Source: an uncultured Roseburia sp. (GTDB lineage Bacteria; Bacillota; Clostridia; Lachnospirales; Lachnospiraceae). From it: a DNA stretch of 64,000 nucleotides. How positions within the stretch are numbered: the stretch's first letter is position 1; each line of letters starts with the position of its first letter. The stretch covers positions 1 through 64,000 of the forward strand of contig CAMUGE010000003.1 of NCBI GenBank assembly GCA_947088345.1. The letters are read 5' to 3'. A model generated the notes under the pieces. The model made no database searches, was not told the DNA's origin, and worked only from the letters and a program-made list of their open reading frames with translations. Shown piece by piece: positions 1 through 7,133 of the stretch. A program made the position numbers and the translations under genes.

Positions 1-84
1 CCGCAGCCGCTTGGCGGCATTTTTCCTTTTGCGGCTGTGCGCATCCTGTTATACCAGGACGCTGTTTTTTCTGGCTCCTGGTAT
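1..84 (+). repeat. Tandem leader repeat, copy 1
   Basis: First copy of a unit that recurs 129 bp downstream; bases 1-55 are identical to 130-184. Each copy can fold into two hairpins. The first pairs CGCAGCCGC (2-10) with GCGGCTGTG (31-39). The second pairs ATACCAGGA (51-59) with TCCTGGTAT (76-84) around a T-rich loop. The copy begins at the window edge, so more units may lie upstream. Position before pyrB suggests a transcribed leader or an intergenic repeat family. No PyrR-type binding motif is evident. Confidence 0.8.
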
Positions 85-88
85 TACA

Positions 89-120
89 GACTCACGGGCT
101 GATGAAATCAGCCGTGAGTC
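89..120 (+). repeat. Strong hairpin between the two leader repeats
   Basis: GACTCACG (89-96) and GCTGAT (98-103) pair with ATCAGC and CGTGAGTC (107-120), leaving one bulged G and a 3-base loop. The stem has 14 base pairs. The bases that follow (TTGCGCCGG) are not a T-run, so it is not a plain intrinsic terminator. It could be part of the same repeated RNA unit or an anti-terminator. Confidence 0.6.
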
Positions 121-129
121 TTGCGCCGG

Positions 130-213
130 CCGCAGCCGCTTGGCGGCATTTTTCCTTTTGCGGCTGTGCGCATCCTGTTATACCGGGTCGCTGTTTTATC
201 TGACGCTCGGTAT
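130..213 (+). repeat. Tandem leader repeat, copy 2
   Basis: Second copy of the 129-bp spaced unit, ending about 30 bases before the pyrB start. The second hairpin is ATACCGGGT (180-188) with GCTCGGTAT (205-213). Compared with copy 1, the sixth pair changes from A-T to G-C and the ninth from A-T to T-G, so all nine pairs remain possible with wobbles. The loop core CGCTGTTTT is kept. Pairing that survives double changes points to selection on structure, either RNA or a palindromic DNA element. Confidence 0.8.
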
Positions 214-245
214 AGTTACAGTTCAAAGGAAGGGAAGGTAATGAT

Positions 246-1163
246 ATGCGACATTTAATGAGCCCGTTGGACTTCTCCGTCGAGGAACTGGATCAGCTCC
301 TTGATCTCGCCACCGACATTGAGAAGTACCCGCAGAAATATGCCCACGCTTGTACAGGAAAAAAGCTCGCAACCTGTTTTTATGAGCCAAGTACCCGGAC
401 AAGGCTGAGTTTTGAGGCCGCCATGTTAAATCTGGGCGGTTCTGTTTTAGGTTTCGCCAGCGCCGATTCCAGTTCCGCAGCAAAAGGCGAAAGCGTTTCC
501 GATACCATTCGTGTAATATCCTGCTATGCAGATATCTGTGCCATGCGCCACCCCAAGGAAGGCGCTCCTCTTGTGGCTTCCCAACGATCCAAAATCCCTG
601 TGATCAACGCCGGAGACGGCGGACACCAGCATCCGACACAGACGCTGACGGATCTGCTCACCATCCGCTCACTGTCAGGTACGCTTGGCAATATGACGAT
701 CGGCCTGTGCGGCGATTTAAAATTCGGCCGAACCGTGCACTCTTTAATCCACGCACTGATCCGCTATCCGAATATACGCTTTGTATTAATCTCACCGGAA
801 GAATTGAGAATCCCAAGCCTGCTGCGGGAAGACGTGTTACGGGCTAACAAAATCCCGTTTGAGGAAGTGGAACGCTTAGAGGATGCCATGCCGGAACTTG
901 ACATTCTTTATATGACAAGAGTGCAGCGCGAACGCTTTTTTAATGAGGAAGACTATGTACGGTTAAAAGATTTCTATATTCTGACCAAGGCAAAAATGGA
1001 GCTTGCAAAGGAAAAAATGATGATCCTTCACCCTCTGCCGCGTGTCAATGAAATTGCAGTCGAAGTAGACGACGACCCGCGGGCAGCTTACTTCAGACAG
1101 GCACAATACGGCGTCTATGTGCGCATGGCGCTGATTCTGACACTACTGGAAATCACCGTATAA
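246..1163 (+). CDS. pyrB: Aspartate carbamoyltransferase catalytic subunit
   Basis: The 305-residue product catalyses carbamoyl phosphate plus aspartate to N-carbamoylaspartate, the committed step of pyrimidine synthesis in the cytosol. The carbamoyl phosphate motif [13 protein letters not shown] is near residue 45. HPTQTLTD and [13 protein letters not shown] follow, and HPLPRVNEI is near the C-terminus. Length is typical of the family. The chosen ATG at 246 has a GGGAAGG ribosome site 7 bases upstream; an in-frame ATG at 258 is less well placed. The regulatory subunit gene pyrI follows after 22 bases, so the enzyme is probably the allosteric PyrB6-PyrI6 form. The tandem structured repeat at 1-213 is the likely place for regulation. 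Confidence 0.97.
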   Translation: MRHLMSPLDFSVEELDQLLDLATDIEKYPQKYAHACTGKKLATCFYEPSTRTRLSFEAAMLNLGGSVLGFASADSSSAAKGESVSDTIRVISCYADICAMRHPKEGAPLVASQRSKIPVINAGDGGHQHPTQTLTDLLTIRSLSGTLGNMTIGLCGDLKFGRTVHSLIHALIRYPNIRFVLISPEELRIPSLLREDVLRANKIPFEEVERLEDAMPELDILYMTRVQRERFFNEEDYVRLKDFYILTKAKMELAKEKMMILHPLPRVNEIAVEVDDDPRAAYFRQAQYGVYVRMALILTLLEITV

Positions 1164-1185
1164 CTACAAAAAAGGAGCGAAAACC

Positions 1186-1629
1186 ATGCTAAATATCAGC
1201 GGAATCCATGAGGGAATTGTATTAGACCACATTCAGGCAGGCATGAGCTTACAGATCTACCATGATCTTAAGCTTGACAAGCTTGACTGTACGGTGGCAA
1301 TTATACGCAATGCCAAAAGCAATAAAATGGGAAAAAAAGACATTCTGAAAGTAGAATGTCCGATCGAACTGATAAATCTCGATATATTAGGTTTTATTGA
1401 CCACAACATCACGGTCAATATCATAAAAGACGACAAAATTGTAAAGAAAGAAGAACTGCATCTCCCAAAACTGGTCAAAAATGTCATTAACTGTAAAAAC
1501 CCCAGATGCATCACTTCCATCGAGCAGGGACTGGATCAGATTTTCGTCCTGACCGACGAGGAAAAGGGGACTTACCGATGCAAATACTGCGAAGAACGCT
1601 ACCGCAGCCCGAAACGCAAATCACAGTAA
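1186..1629 (+). CDS. pyrI: Aspartate carbamoyltransferase regulatory subunit
   Basis: The 147-residue regulatory chain binds CTP/ATP through its N-terminal domain and contacts PyrB through a C-terminal zinc domain. The four zinc cysteines are visible as CKNPRC near residue 105 and CKYC near residue 135. An AGGAG site lies about 10 bases before the ATG. It is co-transcribed with pyrB and its stop meets the stop of the convergent J-domain gene with one base between them, leaving no room for a separate terminator. The family role is well established; nucleotide effectors in this strain are inferred. Confidence 0.96.
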   Translation: MLNISGIHEGIVLDHIQAGMSLQIYHDLKLDKLDCTVAIIRNAKSNKMGKKDILKVECPIELINLDILGFIDHNITVNIIKDDKIVKKEELHLPKLVKNVINCKNPRCITSIEQGLDQIFVLTDEEKGTYRCKYCEERYRSPKRKSQ

Positions 1630-1630
1630 C

Positions 1631-2242
1631 CTAAAAGGGCCGCAGGCAGCAGCAGTTACATAGCAGATTTAAAAAGAGCATGCTAAGGCACCAGTTCCCG
1701 GAACTGGCATAAGGCCGTTCATACCCGCGCCCCATGTTTGCGTACCATGTACCGCCAAACTCCAGGTACTGCAAAAACTGGCGGTACTCCATATTGCTCG
1801 GCTCCATCTCAACCGCCCTTTCAGCCTGCTCTTTTGCCGTAATATTGTTTCCGGTTCCCTGGTTTGCGACAGCGCTGTAATAAAACCATCTGGCCCGCCG
1901 CTCCTGCACCGGAACCGCGTTCAACACGTGAAGCGCCTCCGCATAACACCGGTTTGCAATATAATTCGCAGCTGCCTGCATTTGAATGGAATCGCCGGCC
2001 TGGCTGCCGGCCGTACGGCCGGCATTGCGGTATCCTCCGTAAAAACTGCCCTGCTGCTTTTCTTTCATAATCGCGTCATATGCCTGCTGTACTTCTTTAA
2101 ACTTCTCCTCCGCAGCCGCTTTATTCGGATTGTTGACATTGGCGTCCGGATGATATCTGCGGCTTAATGCACGGTATGCTTTTTTTATCTCTTCATCCGA
2201 AGCGGTCCTTGTGACTCCAAGCACCTGATAGGGATCTGTCAT
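1631..2242 (-). CDS. J-domain protein with TPR-like C-terminal region
   Basis: The 203-residue protein starts with a J domain (about residues 1-70) carrying the essential HPD motif in RRYHPDAN, so it should stimulate a DnaK-type Hsp70 ATPase. It has no Gly/Phe-rich region or zinc domain of true DnaJ. Residues 90-165 are helical and tetratricopeptide-like. The last 25 residues are hydrophobic and end in a Cys-rich tail (NCCCLRPF), possibly a membrane contact. Its ATG directly abuts the TAA of the DUF5685 gene, so the two are translationally coupled and probably work together. The client is unknown. Confidence 0.85.
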   Translation of the reverse strand: MTDPYQVLGVTRTASDEEIKKAYRALSRRYHPDANVNNPNKAAAEEKFKEVQQAYDAIMKEKQQGSFYGGYRNAGRTAGSQAGDSIQMQAAANYIANRCYAEALHVLNAVPVQERRARWFYYSAVANQGTGNNITAKEQAERAVEMEPSNMEYRQFLQYLEFGGTWYANMGRGYERPYASSGNWCLSMLFLNLLCNCCCLRPF

Positions 2243-3094
2243 TTACTTCTTTTCTCCGTTTCCTCGTTTTTCCTTTTTCAGACGATTATATTCGTATTTC
2301 GACCAGATGCCGGAATAAAGGATATTGCGCAAAATATCTGCGTGCCAGATAATCGGCAGCCGCTCAAAAGACTTCGCGCACTCGGAGATCATACTGGTCA
2401 GGAGCAGTCTCACAAACGTATCCATATCCTGCGCATCCTTTTTATTCATATAGACAAGCGGATTGTAGCTGTTCAGCTTTAAATCCGCCTCGTAATCTTC
2501 GCTCGCATCCATCAGATAGATAAATTTGCCGAGATAAAAACCAAGCATTCGCAGTTCCGCGGTCCACTCGTCTTCGCGCCAGCAGAGTATTTCTCCCATC
2601 ATCTCCCCGGACAGACCGGACGCAATATCCAGATTTTCCTCCCTGCTCTTCTCGACATCCTCGGTTTTTCTCATGTACTCTTCCACTGCCTGTACCTGGC
2701 GCGGATATCTTTTCGCAATACGGCTGTAATCTTTATCCAGCATTTTTGAAAACATCAGTTTTGAGTAAGATTTCTCATCTTTCCAATCGTCGATCAGATT
2801 ATGGTATGCCAGTACGACATTCATATCGGCCGCATAGTCGGTTGCTTCATTGATATATGCGATGCGCTTTTTTGTCGGGTGCAATGCACACACAAACTCC
2901 GTTTCCTCATTTTCCAGCTCATAGAGACCTGTTAAAAGGACAATCAGAAATGTCATATCATAATTTAAAAGCATCTGCCCCTTTTTTCCGCAATTCTTCT
3001 TTAACTGGCGGCATAATCCGCAATAATAAGCCTGATACGCCTTTTTGCTCTCGGTCGGCAGTCCGGAGGAATTGATATTAATGTAGCCAAACAC
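2243..3094 (-). CDS. DUF5685 family protein
   Basis: The 283-residue protein of unknown function is recognised as DUF5685 from its N-terminal YYCGLCRQLKK segment and the middle DDWKDEKSY region. It is predicted to be mainly helical and soluble. Start is GTG at 3094, with AGGAG 7 bases upstream. It is the middle gene of a three-gene minus-strand operon: zinc-ribbon membrane protein, DUF5685, then J-domain protein with no gap. The tight coupling to a J-domain protein suggests that DUF5685 is either its client or its partner; this is inference only. Confidence 0.8.
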   Translation of the reverse strand: MFGYININSSGLPTESKKAYQAYYCGLCRQLKKNCGKKGQMLLNYDMTFLIVLLTGLYELENEETEFVCALHPTKKRIAYINEATDYAADMNVVLAYHNLIDDWKDEKSYSKLMFSKMLDKDYSRIAKRYPRQVQAVEEYMRKTEDVEKSREENLDIASGLSGEMMGEILCWREDEWTAELRMLGFYLGKFIYLMDASEDYEADLKLNSYNPLVYMNKKDAQDMDTFVRLLLTSMISECAKSFERLPIIWHADILRNILYSGIWSKYEYNRLKKEKRGNGEKK

Positions 3095-3118
3095 GACGGT
3101 TCTCCTTTAATCAGTTCT

Positions 3119-3526
3119 TCAGCTCTTTTTCACAAATTCTGTTTTACATTTCGGACAGGTGATACAGATTTTACCATGACCCCTGGGAACACGAACTCTT
3201 TGACGGCATCCCGGACATTTATAAAAACGGTAGATACTCCTCTGCGCCCACCTCGTCCGAAACCCGCTCCTCTTTCTGGAAGCTCTGTATCTGAGATCCC
3301 GAAACTTCTGATTTTCCTGATAACGTCTTGCGGTGTTTCGTGAAAACATCCGGTAAATCTGAACAATAAAAAGTAAAATGCCAATCCAGTAAAATACCGA
3401 AAGAGGCGGCAGCAACGCAGAAAACAGGGAGATTACAAAGCAAATCAGCACCGTAATGTTTAATGCTCTCCCCAGTTCATCCGCGCCATACCTTCCAATC
3501 ATAAACTTCTGCAGCTTTTCTCTCAT
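3119..3526 (-). CDS. Small membrane protein with C-terminal zinc ribbon
   Basis: The 135-residue protein starts MREKLQKFMIGRYG. It has two hydrophobic segments at about residues 25-65, a basic stretch, and a C-terminal zinc ribbon made of CPGC and CPKC. The function is unknown. The reading frame is open to 3586, but the ATG at 3526 is preferred: it has an AAAGGA site 9 bases upstream, and the longer form would translate a perfect terminator hairpin. It heads the DUF5685/J-domain operon. Confidence 0.75.
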   Translation of the reverse strand: MREKLQKFMIGRYGADELGRALNITVLICFVISLFSALLPPLSVFYWIGILLFIVQIYRMFSRNTARRYQENQKFRDLRYRASRKRSGFRTRWAQRSIYRFYKCPGCRQRVRVPRGHGKICITCPKCKTEFVKKS

Positions 3527-3553
3527 ATCACCCATTCCTTTCTCTGATAAGGT

Positions 3554-3579
3554 AAAAAAAGGCGCCACGATATGGCGCC
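3554..3579 (-). terminator. Intrinsic terminator after the PilT-type gene
   Basis: Read on the minus strand, GGCGCCA pairs perfectly with TGGCGCC around a 5-base loop, followed by seven T residues. It lies 106 bases after the PilT-type stop and just before the ribosome site of the zinc-ribbon gene. It probably ends the rnpB/PilT transcript but could also act as an attenuator for the downstream operon. Confidence 0.85.
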
Positions 3580-3684
3580 GTCCCATTCATAAGGAATATG
3601 TTAAACCTATCCAAAATACCCGTCAACACATCTATCAACTTTTAAGAAACATTTTAGATTTTGATTAGATATTTTTCGTAGACA

Positions 3685-4749
3685 TTATACTTTTCGCTGC
3701 ATGTCTTCCGTGTCCCGTGCAAAACGCACCGCCGTCTCCGCGGTGATACGGCTTTTCATATAAAGGGAATAGATCGCGTCATCCATGGAAACCATCCCGT
3801 CGCAGGACGCCGACTGAATCACTGCCGTAATCTGGGCCGTCTTCTCTTCACAGATTAAGCTGCGTATCACAGGGTTTGCAATCATCACCTCAAACGCCGC
3901 TACACGCCCTTTTGCCTCGCGACGCGGCAGAAGCTGCTGTGCAGTAACGCCAAGCAGCACGTTTGCAATGCGAAAACGCATTCTGGCCTGTTCCCCGATC
4001 GGATACAGACCAACCAGACGCTCTGTCGCATCTGCAGCGCTGTCAGTGTGAAGTACGGCTACGACAAGATGCCCCGTCTCCGCCGCTGTAACGGCAAGCG
4101 ACGCCGTCTCGGCATCTTTGCATTCACCCAACAGAATAATATCCGTATCCTGCCTGAGCGCCGCCTTAATCCCGGAAGCAAATGTAATACAGTCGGCCCC
4201 TACCTCCCGCTGGCAGACTATCGACCGCTCCGGCAAAAACAGATACTCGATCGGACGCTCGATTGTAACCACCGATCTTGCCGCATCATTCGCAAGCCCG
4301 GCGACAAACGACGAAGCCGTCGTTGTCTTTCCGCTTCCGGTCACGCCTGCAATCAAAATCAGGCCGCTCTTTCGACCGGCCATTGTAAACAGAGAATCCG
4401 GCAGTCCGATTTCCTCCTTTGAGGGAATATCCGCCGGAAGCATATGCAGCGTCATTGCGTAAGAACCCCTCTGACGAAATGCACTAAGCCTGACACGGCA
4501 CAGCCCCGCCGAACGCACCGTCTCCGTCCCGCCTTTCTCCTGTAGCTTTTTCATCTGTTCCTCATTGAGCAGCATATGCAAAAGGCTTTCTGTCTCCTCC
4601 GGCTCTACCATCTCCTCCGACGCAGGGATCAGATCCCCGTCCACGCGGAACATCGGGCGCATTCCCGCTGCCAGATGGATATCCGACGCATTTTTTTCCT
4701 TTGCCGCCCGCAGTATGCTCTCTATTATGCCAAGTTCCGTATTTTCCAT
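3685..4749 (-). CDS. PilT/GspE-family secretion or retraction ATPase
   Basis: The 354-residue ATPase matches the type IV pilus retraction (PilT) family in length and order of motifs. The Walker A GVTGSGKTTT is at about 135-144, the Asp box region TIERPIEYLF near 162, the Walker B region DIILLGECKD near 203, and the His box with VLHT near 232. Two positions differ from the usual pattern: the Asp box reads TIERPIEY where PilT has TIEDPIEY, and the Walker B tail reads GECKD where GEMRD is common. No other pilus genes are in the window, so it is an orphan here. It starts 23 bases after the rnpB 3' end with a GAGG site, and so may be co-transcribed with RNase P RNA. Confidence 0.85.
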   Translation of the reverse strand: MENTELGIIESILRAAKEKNASDIHLAAGMRPMFRVDGDLIPASEEMVEPEETESLLHMLLNEEQMKKLQEKGGTETVRSAGLCRVRLSAFRQRGSYAMTLHMLPADIPSKEEIGLPDSLFTMAGRKSGLILIAGVTGSGKTTTASSFVAGLANDAARSVVTIERPIEYLFLPERSIVCQREVGADCITFASGIKAALRQDTDIILLGECKDAETASLAVTAAETGHLVVAVLHTDSAADATERLVGLYPIGEQARMRFRIANVLLGVTAQQLLPRREAKGRVAAFEVMIANPVIRSLICEEKTAQITAVIQSASCDGMVSMDDAIYSLYMKSRITAETAVRFARDTEDMQRKV

Positions 4750-4772
4750 TTGAAAACCTCATAATATAAAAA

Positions 4773-5104
4773 GTAAGCAGGACGATAAGCCGGGTTATGT
4801 CGCGAATGATCATCTATCTGGAACGGTCGTCGCCGATCGTCTCAAGCAACCAACCTAAAGCTGGCGGGCCGCGTACGCTTTGTTTCGGTCTTGCTTCGGA
4901 TGGGGTTTACATATGCCCCCGCCGTTACCGGCAGGGCGGTAGTCTCTTACACTGCCCTTCCAACCTTACCGGGGATCCCCGGCGGTATATTTCTGTTGCA
5001 CTTTCCTTGGAGTCGCCTCCACCGGACGTTATCCGGCATCCTGCCCTGTGAAGCCCGGACTTTCCTCAGCTCAAAAAAGAGCCGCGATCATTTGTCCTAC
5101 TTAC
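4773..5104 (-). ncRNA. rnpB: RNase P RNA, bacterial class A
   Basis: The catalytic RNA that matures tRNA 5' ends. The conserved 5' core GAGGAAAGTCCGGGCT maps to 5052-5067 on the minus strand. GTGCAACAGAAATATACCGCC-type sequence follows, and the 3' core CCCGGCTTATCG maps to about 4783-4794. The ends pair as helix P1: GTAAGTAGGAC at the 5' end with GTCCTGCTTAC at the 3' end. The P1 strand is followed by TTTTTATATT. The gene sits between the hydrogenase-like chemoreceptor stop and the PilT-type gene, so its promoter must lie inside the end of the chemoreceptor gene. Confidence 0.97.
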
Positions 5105-5111
5105 TTTTTTA

Positions 5112-7043
5112 CTAATTTAAGATAGAATTTGTCTGCTGAATGACTTCTTCAACTTTTGCAGCAATCTGGGATACGGAATCCATCGACTCCTGAATCAGCT
5201 GCCCGTTCTCGGATGTATGATGCACATCCTCAATTGCCGTCTCCAGTGCGCTCATCAATCCGGCAATCGTACCGTTAAATTCCTCAATAACATTTGATAT
5301 ATCTCCAATCGCAGATTTAATACTTTCATCATTTTTTTTCGCGGATGCGACAGACAGTTTGGAACTGTCGGACAGATCGCGTATATTGGACGCGACGACG
5401 GCAAACCCCCGGCCTGCCTCTCCTGCCCTTGCCGCCTCGATTGCCGCATTTAAAGAGAGCAGATTAATTTTTCCGGCAATTTTGCCCACATCCTGTGTCA
5501 TGACGTTATATCCTTCCACACTCTCGTGAATATGCTGGGCCGACTCCCGGATACTGCTGTTTAACTCGGACAGCTGGCCCATATGGGAAGTGACATTTTT
5601 CATCTCCCCAACCGTATGCGCTCCGGACTCACAGATCATATCCGCCTGCTGTTCCACCTGCTGTATATTGGCGCGCAGCTTTTCAAATGCCTCCATCAGT
5701 TCTTCGTTCATCTCAAGCACTTTACTGTTTACCTGCTCTACGTTGCTGCGCTCCTCCTGAATTACTTTTAACATATACTGGTAGCAATTCTCTTTTTCAT
5801 TAATCCCTTTGGCCAGCGCGACCGCCATCTCACGGCAGGTACGGAAACCGCAGGCATGGCAGTTAAAGTTCTTTTCTTTCTCCGTCTCTTTTCGGAGCGC
5901 TTTATAAGCGCGCTCAATATCGGCCTCGGTCACCGTGATCTCTTCTACTTCATGTTTGCGGTAAGTACGAATATAATCACTGATCTGCAGTTTTTTATCA
6001 AATTCTGCAAACTGCAGATCCTGTCCTTTCTTCGACGTGTAGGTTTTGCGTCGTACGTTCTTCGCATACTGTTCCACATCGTACATAATATTATTCATCG
6101 CAAAACAGTGGTAATCGGTTCCGGTCGCAGGTCCGCCGTTGCAGCCGTCTTTACAGCTTAATACATCGTATACGGTCGGTAAATCTTTTTTGCGCTGTTT
6201 TAAATACAGTTCCAGATCAGCGTACAGATGATCCGTCCCCTCGGAAGTCGCAACCGCCATATCCGGGTCATGGATCAGCAGATTTTTCATCAGACCGCCC
6301 GGCCTCGGATAAATTGCTCCTTCCAGCCCGATATCGCCGTCAAACTCAAATTCGCTGTATATTTTAACCTCAGGCAGGTTGATTTTATTTTCGTGGAAGA
6401 AATCTTTCAGATGTTCCATCGTGACGTTATAATCAATTACTTTTGTCTCGTGAAATTCGTCAGATTTTGCAATACACGGTGAAATCGCAGCAATCTTCCC
6501 CTTATATCCAAGAACTTTTCGAATGTAGATGCCAAGACACAGCATCGGACTATGTATGGGAGACAGATGTTCCAACAATGCATGTTTATGCTTTAACACA
6601 TAATTTACTACGGCCGCGCACGGCTGTGATACAAGCTTTGCATCCGGATGCTGCTGCACATAGCGCACATGCGCCCATGTGCAGATATCAGCGCCAAACG
6701 ACACGTCATAAATCTTATTGATGCCCTGGTTACGAAACCATTGAAGCGCATGGCGCCAGTTTCCGTCAAACGATATCTTAATGGACGGCGCAGCGATCAG
6801 GATTAATTCCTTACCCGCCTTTAAATCTCTCATAAACGCGTCAATGTCATCCTCAAACGTTCTCGCCTGATGCGAACACGCCTTAATACAGGCGCCGCAC
6901 CTGATGCATTTGTTGTCGTCAATATGTATGACAAGCTTTCCGGCAGCATCGGTGGCTGCAACATTTGCGTCCATAATGGGACATTCCCTGACACACGCAT
7001 TGCATCCGACACATTTTTCACTGTCCAGAACAATCGTTCCCAT
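5112..7043 (-). CDS. [FeFe]-hydrogenase-like sensor fused to chemotaxis signalling domain
   Basis: The 643-residue soluble protein has two ferredoxin clusters at the N-terminus (C11, C14, C17, C21 and a second set at about 46-56). A hydrogenase large-subunit domain spans about 75-330. A further FeS motif uses C395, C398, C403 and C420. A coiled coil leads to a methyl-accepting signalling hairpin at about 470-640 with tip IEAARAGEAGRGFAVVA. The cysteines that hold the H-cluster cubane appear kept (C142, C190, C297, C301). However, the usual TSCCP loop reads SQPCAAV, so the proton-relay cysteine is missing and turnover is doubtful. No transmembrane segment is present. Likely role is sensing H2 or redox state and signalling to CheA, as proposed for sensory hydrogenases. 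It has its own promoter at 7080-7109 and a GGGGGAG ribosome site. Confidence 0.88.
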   Translation of the reverse strand: MGTIVLDSEKCVGCNACVRECPIMDANVAATDAAGKLVIHIDDNKCIRCGACIKACSHQARTFEDDIDAFMRDLKAGKELILIAAPSIKISFDGNWRHALQWFRNQGINKIYDVSFGADICTWAHVRYVQQHPDAKLVSQPCAAVVNYVLKHKHALLEHLSPIHSPMLCLGIYIRKVLGYKGKIAAISPCIAKSDEFHETKVIDYNVTMEHLKDFFHENKINLPEVKIYSEFEFDGDIGLEGAIYPRPGGLMKNLLIHDPDMAVATSEGTDHLYADLELYLKQRKKDLPTVYDVLSCKDGCNGGPATGTDYHCFAMNNIMYDVEQYAKNVRRKTYTSKKGQDLQFAEFDKKLQISDYIRTYRKHEVEEITVTEADIERAYKALRKETEKEKNFNCHACGFRTCREMAVALAKGINEKENCYQYMLKVIQEERSNVEQVNSKVLEMNEELMEAFEKLRANIQQVEQQADMICESGAHTVGEMKNVTSHMGQLSELNSSIRESAQHIHESVEGYNVMTQDVGKIAGKINLLSLNAAIEAARAGEAGRGFAVVASNIRDLSDSSKLSVASAKKNDESIKSAIGDISNVIEEFNGTIAGLMSALETAIEDVHHTSENGQLIQESMDSVSQIAAKVEEVIQQTNSILN

Positions 7044-7079
7044 TTTTTTCTCCCCCTGTATTCTGTTATTGGTTCTTAT

Positions 7080-7109
7080 ATTTTACCACTTTTTCTTAAC
7101 CATTGTCCA
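7080..7109 (-). promoter_or_regulatory. Promoter for the hydrogenase-like chemoreceptor
   Basis: On the minus strand TGGACA is separated by 18 bases from TAAAAT, each five of six matches to the sigma-A consensus. It lies about 40 bases before the gene, in the 90-base gap after the nucleoside kinase. It would make the chemoreceptor and rnpB region independent of the primase operon. Confidence 0.6.
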
Positions 7110-7133
7110 GCATTTTTCAAAAATGTGACAGCA

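Noticed and set aside
1-240. PyrR-type attenuator before pyrB
   Set aside because: No PyrR binding-loop consensus was found, and no T-run follows the strongest hairpin.
11-241. Open frame across the tandem leader repeats coding a repeated peptide
   Set aside because: The 129-bp unit is a multiple of three, so the repeated peptide is a by-product; there is no ribosome site and the sequence is dominated by hairpins.
3527-3586. Longer start for the zinc-ribbon protein
   Set aside because: It would translate the perfect terminator hairpin and has no ribosome site; the ATG at 3526 has one.
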